Source: Baylisascaris procyonis (lineage: Eukaryota > Nematoda > Chromadorea > Rhabditida > Ascarididae). Taken from it: a stretch of DNA of 64,000 bases. The notes below the pieces were generated by a model. That model was not told the DNA's origin. It saw nothing but the letters and a program-made list of their open reading frames with translations, and searched no databases. The position numbers and the translations under genes are program-made. Below, one piece after another: positions 59,730 through 64,000 of the stretch (its first letter is position 1; each line of letters begins with the position of its first letter). The DNA is taken from assembly GCA_037389465.1 (NCBI GenBank), contig JAZARR010000074.1:2666001-2730000 (forward strand), given 5' to 3'.

Positions 59730-61880
59730 AACGGCATGTAGCAATAAAATTCTTCATCTCCTCCAAAATTCTTTCCTTCAGTCATGAAAGGTTTATAATG
59801 CGCATCGAGAAAATTTTGCGCCTGAATAGACTTGCTCAAAAGAGTTTGAGCATTGTCATGTGCATATGATGTGGTTATGCTGCATACTTCTCTATTTATT
59901 AGCTTCTTTGTGCAGCTTTGTGACAGCTTTGCATAGTGCCAATCATTCCAGCACATTTCTGTTCATAATAATTGTCGCATGTGGATATTGACCTGCGAGG
60001 TCGATATTCATTTGGTCAGGTTGCCCCGCTGTCGTCTCCTCTTGCTCATTTGATGCGAGTTCATTCAAACGGTACCTCACTTAAGCACTTAGCTAATCCA
60101 CTGCAATATGTGCGTTTTGAAAAAGGTGAAACCTCGGTGGTTGATTCCATTATAATTTTTTCAAAGAGGAGCTCGCCTTTCTACCAGCTGAAATGATGGG
60201 CTTATGACCGCAGTAAACACAAGTGACGCTCTCTCCCTCACTTTCTCCCCCCTCTCCCCCTCGGAATCTTTTCGGCTACTGAATAGAGATTATGGAGCTT
60301 GAACGTTCAAGGAGGCATCGGAGTTAAAAAATTGAATGGAAGAGTTTTATGTGTTCGGACTGATATGTGTGCTTCTAAAATAACGGGAAGGGTACAGGAC
60401 ACAACCATAGCTAGAAGGGACAGAAATTTGGACCTCAGTAAACAAAATCGCTTCGGTTAAAAATTCCACCAAAAAATTTCTTTCATTAATGGTCGATATC
60501 GGTTATGACAATTCGAAAAAAAAGTGCTTTTGCCATCAACAAATAAAAAAAAAACAGAATTTTCTCAGTATATTCTTTGAAATTATTTCAACTCAATCAA
60601 TAGGAATATTTTTATTTGTAATAATTTCTTCGTTTTTTTTTTCAATTCATAGTTAACTTTGCATAATTTTCCGTTTGTAATAAAATCAAGAAAACTTTCT
60701 CGTAATTAATTTTGCACAATGCATGCGCTTGCTGAATTTTCCGTTGCCGTTAACTTAGAAACGATATGGAAGTGATATTTTTATCGATTGAATGATTTAT
60801 TATACTCACGCATCAATGAGTTAATTGAAATAATAATTGCTTTATTTCATCGATGAAAATTATTCACAATTTTTATCTTATTTAAACTTCTTATAAGTTC
60901 CTAGAATACTACACCTATCAAATGGAAGTTAAGCTATTTATTAAATTCATAGCATATTGTGGGTTACTGCGTTGGTTACTAAAGTTAACGGTGCATAGAC
61001 TGTTAAAGGTAATGCGCCTCAATTTCATTTTCCTCATTCGTTCTCCTATTCCATTCATTAATGAGCCCTTTCTCTTATGGAGATGATGTGCACAAACTTT
61101 TGCTGCCTCAGGGCTTTGAAGGTTATACCGTTGAAGTTTCTTTTTTTATTCAAATGCTGCGACTTGATCAAATTATGTATATGTTTTTGCTTGTTTATGT
61201 CTTTGTGTGTCTGTGTGTGTCTTCTAGGAGCAAAGAGGCCAACCCCCATCATAGTTTTCCTTAAAGCAATTTTCCTGAGGAAGAGTTTATTTGCATAATA
61301 CTCAAAGTTGAAAGTTATTTCAACGTGACTGGTGTATGCAAGAAAAAAACAAAACAAAAAACGCATAAAAAATGATGGATGAAGAAAGTAGAGCAAATAT
61401 TATGCAAGCGGGAGTATGAATAGATAAACTAGCTGTTTGAGTCGCTTTAGATTAATGTCGCTTCGAGCAAAATACTTATTCGTTGCACTTTATAGGGCAA
61501 CGAAGCACAATACGATTGTTGGAATGATTGTCACTCGATGTTGTCAGCATATTTCGCGTATCGTATTGACGCTGTTTAATACATTTTTAGAATTTTGCTG
61601 AGTTCGTTTATTGATTTTAATTTGTGAGAATTTTCTTTTCAATATTTTTATCTTATTTTATTTTATTCTAAGTTTTGTATTTCACAATTTTAATTTTGTG
61701 TTTTCAAGCGGAAGTATCCAGTTGCAAGCTATTTTTTTTGTTTTTGATGTTTAAGTTTCTTCCAATTTTTATAACTTTTTAATGAATTCTGTGGCTAATT
61801 GCCAGGTGAGTACGCTTTCTAGCGCATATATTCAGCAATGAGCGATTGGGTGCTCAACGGTCAATAAAGGCCAAGGAGGA
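59730..61880. other. No supported gene
   Basis: Very AT-rich between 60400 and 61000 and again near 61620-61780; no exon-like structure. Confidence 0.4.
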
Positions 61881-61892
61881 TGATATGAGTAG

Positions 61893-62138
61893 GTGTGGAA
61901 ATGCGATCAATTTTCCAAAATATCAACGGGTAATGGAGCACCCATAATGAAGCGCTCATCCTTAAAAGAGCGTTACAAGTCATTTGTATCCGAAACAAAA
62001 AAGGCACTATATATTCCTCAGTCTGTCTCATCCCCCTCTCCCTCTTCACCCCTCCTCCTCCCTCCACCTCCCCCCCCCCAAACCAAAAATCGGTTACTCT
62101 GCGACTCGAGCGAGCATCGTGAAATGAAGTGTTGGTGA
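61893..62138 (+). CDS. Candidate exon with proline-rich segment
   Basis: After ATGATATGAGTAG the frame is open for 81 codons to TGA: VWKCDQFSKISTGNGAPIMK, RSSLKERYKSFVSETKKALY, a Ser/Pro/Leu-rich stretch ending in seven consecutive prolines, then QTKNRLLCDSSEHREMKCW. Low-complexity proline runs are typical of cytoplasmic linkers. The C-rich run also inflates the opposite-strand ORF. No family is recognised. Confidence 0.35.
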   Translation: MWKCDQFSKISTGNGAPIMKRSSLKERYKSFVSETKKALYIPQSVSSPSPSSPLLLPPPPPPQTKNRLLCDSSEHREMKCW

Positions 62139-62261
62139 TTGCAGAATGCACTCAAATTTTTCGCACCATTAAAATTTCATGATCACTTTCGAAGGTAATG
62201 AAGCAATTTGAAAATCATTCTAAGCTAGCGTTGATGTTCAAATACACCGATTCTCCTAAAC

Positions 62262-62462
62262 TTGGCTTCAATTGGTCCCTTATGGAAAGTACTGGCGGGA
62301 GACGGATGGGAAACTGATGAGGAGAAATGGAAGCAGTTTTGGGGGAGGCCATTATGGAAAGTGCTGATAGGGGAAGCAATGGTGCTGCGCTTTTGGAGTG
62401 TAAATTCTGCAAAAAAAGTGTACCTGACGCTATTGCTACAACGCGCAATGGAAACTTGTTGA
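62262..62462 (+). repeat. Internal duplication around CCTTATGGAAAGT
   Basis: CCTTATGGAAAGTACTGGCGGGA at about 62277 recurs as CATTATGGAAAGTGCTGATAGGGGA at about 62350. The ORF over it (PLWKVL twice) is not called as a gene. Confidence 0.4.
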
Positions 62463-63214
62463 AATGATAAAAATTATGCAAGTATTTTCTCTCTTAGCAA
62501 AGAAATTAATTATATGTTCAAATGGGCATCCAAACAAATGATTCGATAAGCTTATGCTTAGGAGTTGGCATGACTTGTGCTTTTGCATTTCGTTCATATT
62601 CTGCTAGCGAATGAAGAAAACATAGAATTATACCTCCAAATTTTGATCAACACAATCGCTAGCACATATCATCTGGAAGGATATTTTTGTTGCCTCTATA
62701 GTAGTTGGGTCGACGCGAATTATTGGGGGGAGGGGGTCCTTTTGCAGTGCATATTACGTAATTTGATCTCTAATAATTCTTCTGGAGTTTTCCATGATGA
62801 ATTATGTGACATGCAGAGAGGCAAATATGAACAGATGCATACACAAAATAAGGCGCCGCTATAATGCATCTTGCTGAGGAAGTTAAATTTGAAGAAGCGC
62901 ATAGCAATAGCGATGAGCCGTCTGAGTGGAAGGGAAATTCTTTCAAAAGTTTTTTTTTTTTCACTAATGTAGGTGAAACATTTCAACCTCTAACCTATTG
63001 TTGTAACGAAACGTAACCACTGCTTGAATCGCGTAACCATACAGTTCACATGCGCGATAAAAACAGCGATTGTAACAGCTCTTCTGAAGTTAATTTCGAG
63101 TTAATTGCCCACTAAATTTATAACATGTTTGAGCGTACGTTGCTCGGGGTTGGTTTTCTGTGGTCGGGCCAGACGAAATTTTTTGAAGGAGCTTTTCCTC
63201 ACATGTCCGCATAA

Positions 63215-63430
63215 ATGACCACAAGGGAAACACTTATTTCAAAGTGCATAAAGGTGACCATCAACGAAGTAATGAAACAAAAGGGAGGATTCCTCATCGT
63301 CAAAGTGGAGCATTCAGGTTTCCTTTGTGAACTGGACAACATTTTCGGTGTTTTTAAAGATTCAAACAATGTTTCAGTAGTTCCAAATTCCAAATGTCTT
63401 TTCGAGGTGCCTTGGTCCAAGAGTATATAA
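63215..63430 (+). CDS. 71-codon ORF with its own ATG, unrecognised
   Basis: ATG at 63215 to TAA at 63430: MTTRETLISKCIKVTINEVM, KQKGGFLIVKVEHSGFLCEL, DNIFGVFKDSNNVSVVPNSK, CLFEVPWSKSI. Codons favour purine-first triplets, as in real genes, and the plus frame is preferred over the equally open minus frame for that reason. It could be a short single-exon gene or the last exon of a longer one. Confidence 0.38.
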   Translation: MTTRETLISKCIKVTINEVMKQKGGFLIVKVEHSGFLCELDNIFGVFKDSNNVSVVPNSKCLFEVPWSKSI

Positions 63431-63596
63431 ACTCAGTTCACTTCTATGATGAAGCAGCTTCCGCGCTTGGCTATTATCCTTTTCCTACAGCGGTCTGCTT
63501 TTCGGCGACAGTCGTTAGCTACCTGTGGCATCGTCTTGGCGTGCACAATATGTTTCGTGCTTGAATGGAATAAGCCTAAGTTGTGATAAATTATAT

Positions 63597-63644
63597 GCTT
63601 AAGTATGAGCAGTAAAGTATGGAATTTACTGCTCATACTTAAGC
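63597..63644. repeat. Perfect 20-bp inverted repeat with 8-bp loop
   Basis: GCTTAAGTATGAGCAGTAAA at 63597-63616 is exactly complementary to TTTACTGCTCATACTTAAGC at 63625-63644. Weaker complementarity continues outward (AATAAGC on both sides). Confidence 0.95.
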
Positions 63645-64000
63645 AGTATGCTTCAAATTTATTACTGCTTGAAATAAGCAAGGACGAAGTAATCACAATT
63701 TGCTATTCGCATCATATATTCAGAAAAACTTTAATTTCCAGTAAAATAAGCAAGCATCATGTCGATGGAGCATAGAAGCAATATGCTATGATGCTACAGG
63801 CACCTCAAGAAATCCTCGCAGCAAATAATTGAAAACCTAACAAAATGGAATTTTTCTCGTATTCGGCTTCATGACGATTCATTGAAGTTGAAACATTTCC
63901 GCAAAATCACCTAAAGCTTCCAAAATTTTTCCACCACTTTATTAATTCGAATAAGCGAAATTTTCGTCAGATATTTGGCGATGTTTAGTTGGAATAAAAA

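Noticed and set aside
1..64000. tRNA, rRNA, CRISPR, bacterial operon or prophage signals
   Set aside because: No B-box-like GGTTCGAATCC with a matching acceptor stem, no spaced direct repeats, and gene structure is clearly intron-containing eukaryotic.

Overview
The window looks like a stretch of nematode nuclear genome, most likely a clade V (rhabditid or strongylid) worm. The evidence is AT-rich DNA, short exons flanked by TTTCAG-type acceptors and GT donors, introns from under 100 bp to several kb, homologues of nematode-type proteins, decayed LINE and LTR remnants, and five long (TA)n tracts. Nothing bacterial or viral was seen: no operons with Shine-Dalgarno spacing, no tRNA or rRNA genes, no CRISPR arrays.

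Two genes can be named from conserved domains. (1) A minus-strand gene at 33645-44131 encodes an iodotyrosine-deiodinase-like flavoprotein of the nitroreductase fold, the family of C. elegans SUP-18. Seven exons chain in phase through the whole catalytic domain; only the extreme N-terminus is not located. (2) A plus-strand gene at 22120-30680 encodes a rhodopsin-class neuropeptide-type receptor, resembling FMRFamide-like receptors. Exons for TM1, TM2-TM3, TM4, TM5, TM7 and the C-tail were found. Exons for the TM3/DRY region and TM6 were not, and the splice phases show that they must exist or have been lost.

Region by region. 1-1340: a minus-strand, multi-exon gene for an unrecognised secreted or membrane protein, phases consistent over four exons. 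1629-2536: a plus-strand candidate small secreted protein with a signal peptide, spliceable in two frames. 3.4-7.7 kb: several plus-strand exons, including a C-terminal pair that ends in a membrane segment and resembles the end of an ionotropic receptor. 7.7-16.4 kb: mostly noncoding, with a few isolated exon-like ORFs. 16.4-16.8 kb: LINE 3'-end remnant. 17-22 kb: little of note. 22.1-30.7 kb: receptor gene. 30.7-33.6 kb: little. 33.6-44.1 kb: deiodinase gene. 44.2-49.6 kb: a GC-rich patch and a second LINE remnant. 49.6-50.1 kb: probable solo LTR on the minus strand. 54.0-55.2 kb, 57.6-59.5 kb and 61.9-63.4 kb: plus-strand exons without a recognised family. All exon calls come from reading splice signals, frames and phases by eye; no database search or transcript evidence was available.

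The genes do not form a pathway as far as can be seen. The two identified products, a SUP-18-type regulator (which in C. elegans acts with a muscle two-pore potassium channel complex) and a peptide receptor, are both neuromuscular-type genes, but their adjacency is probably incidental.
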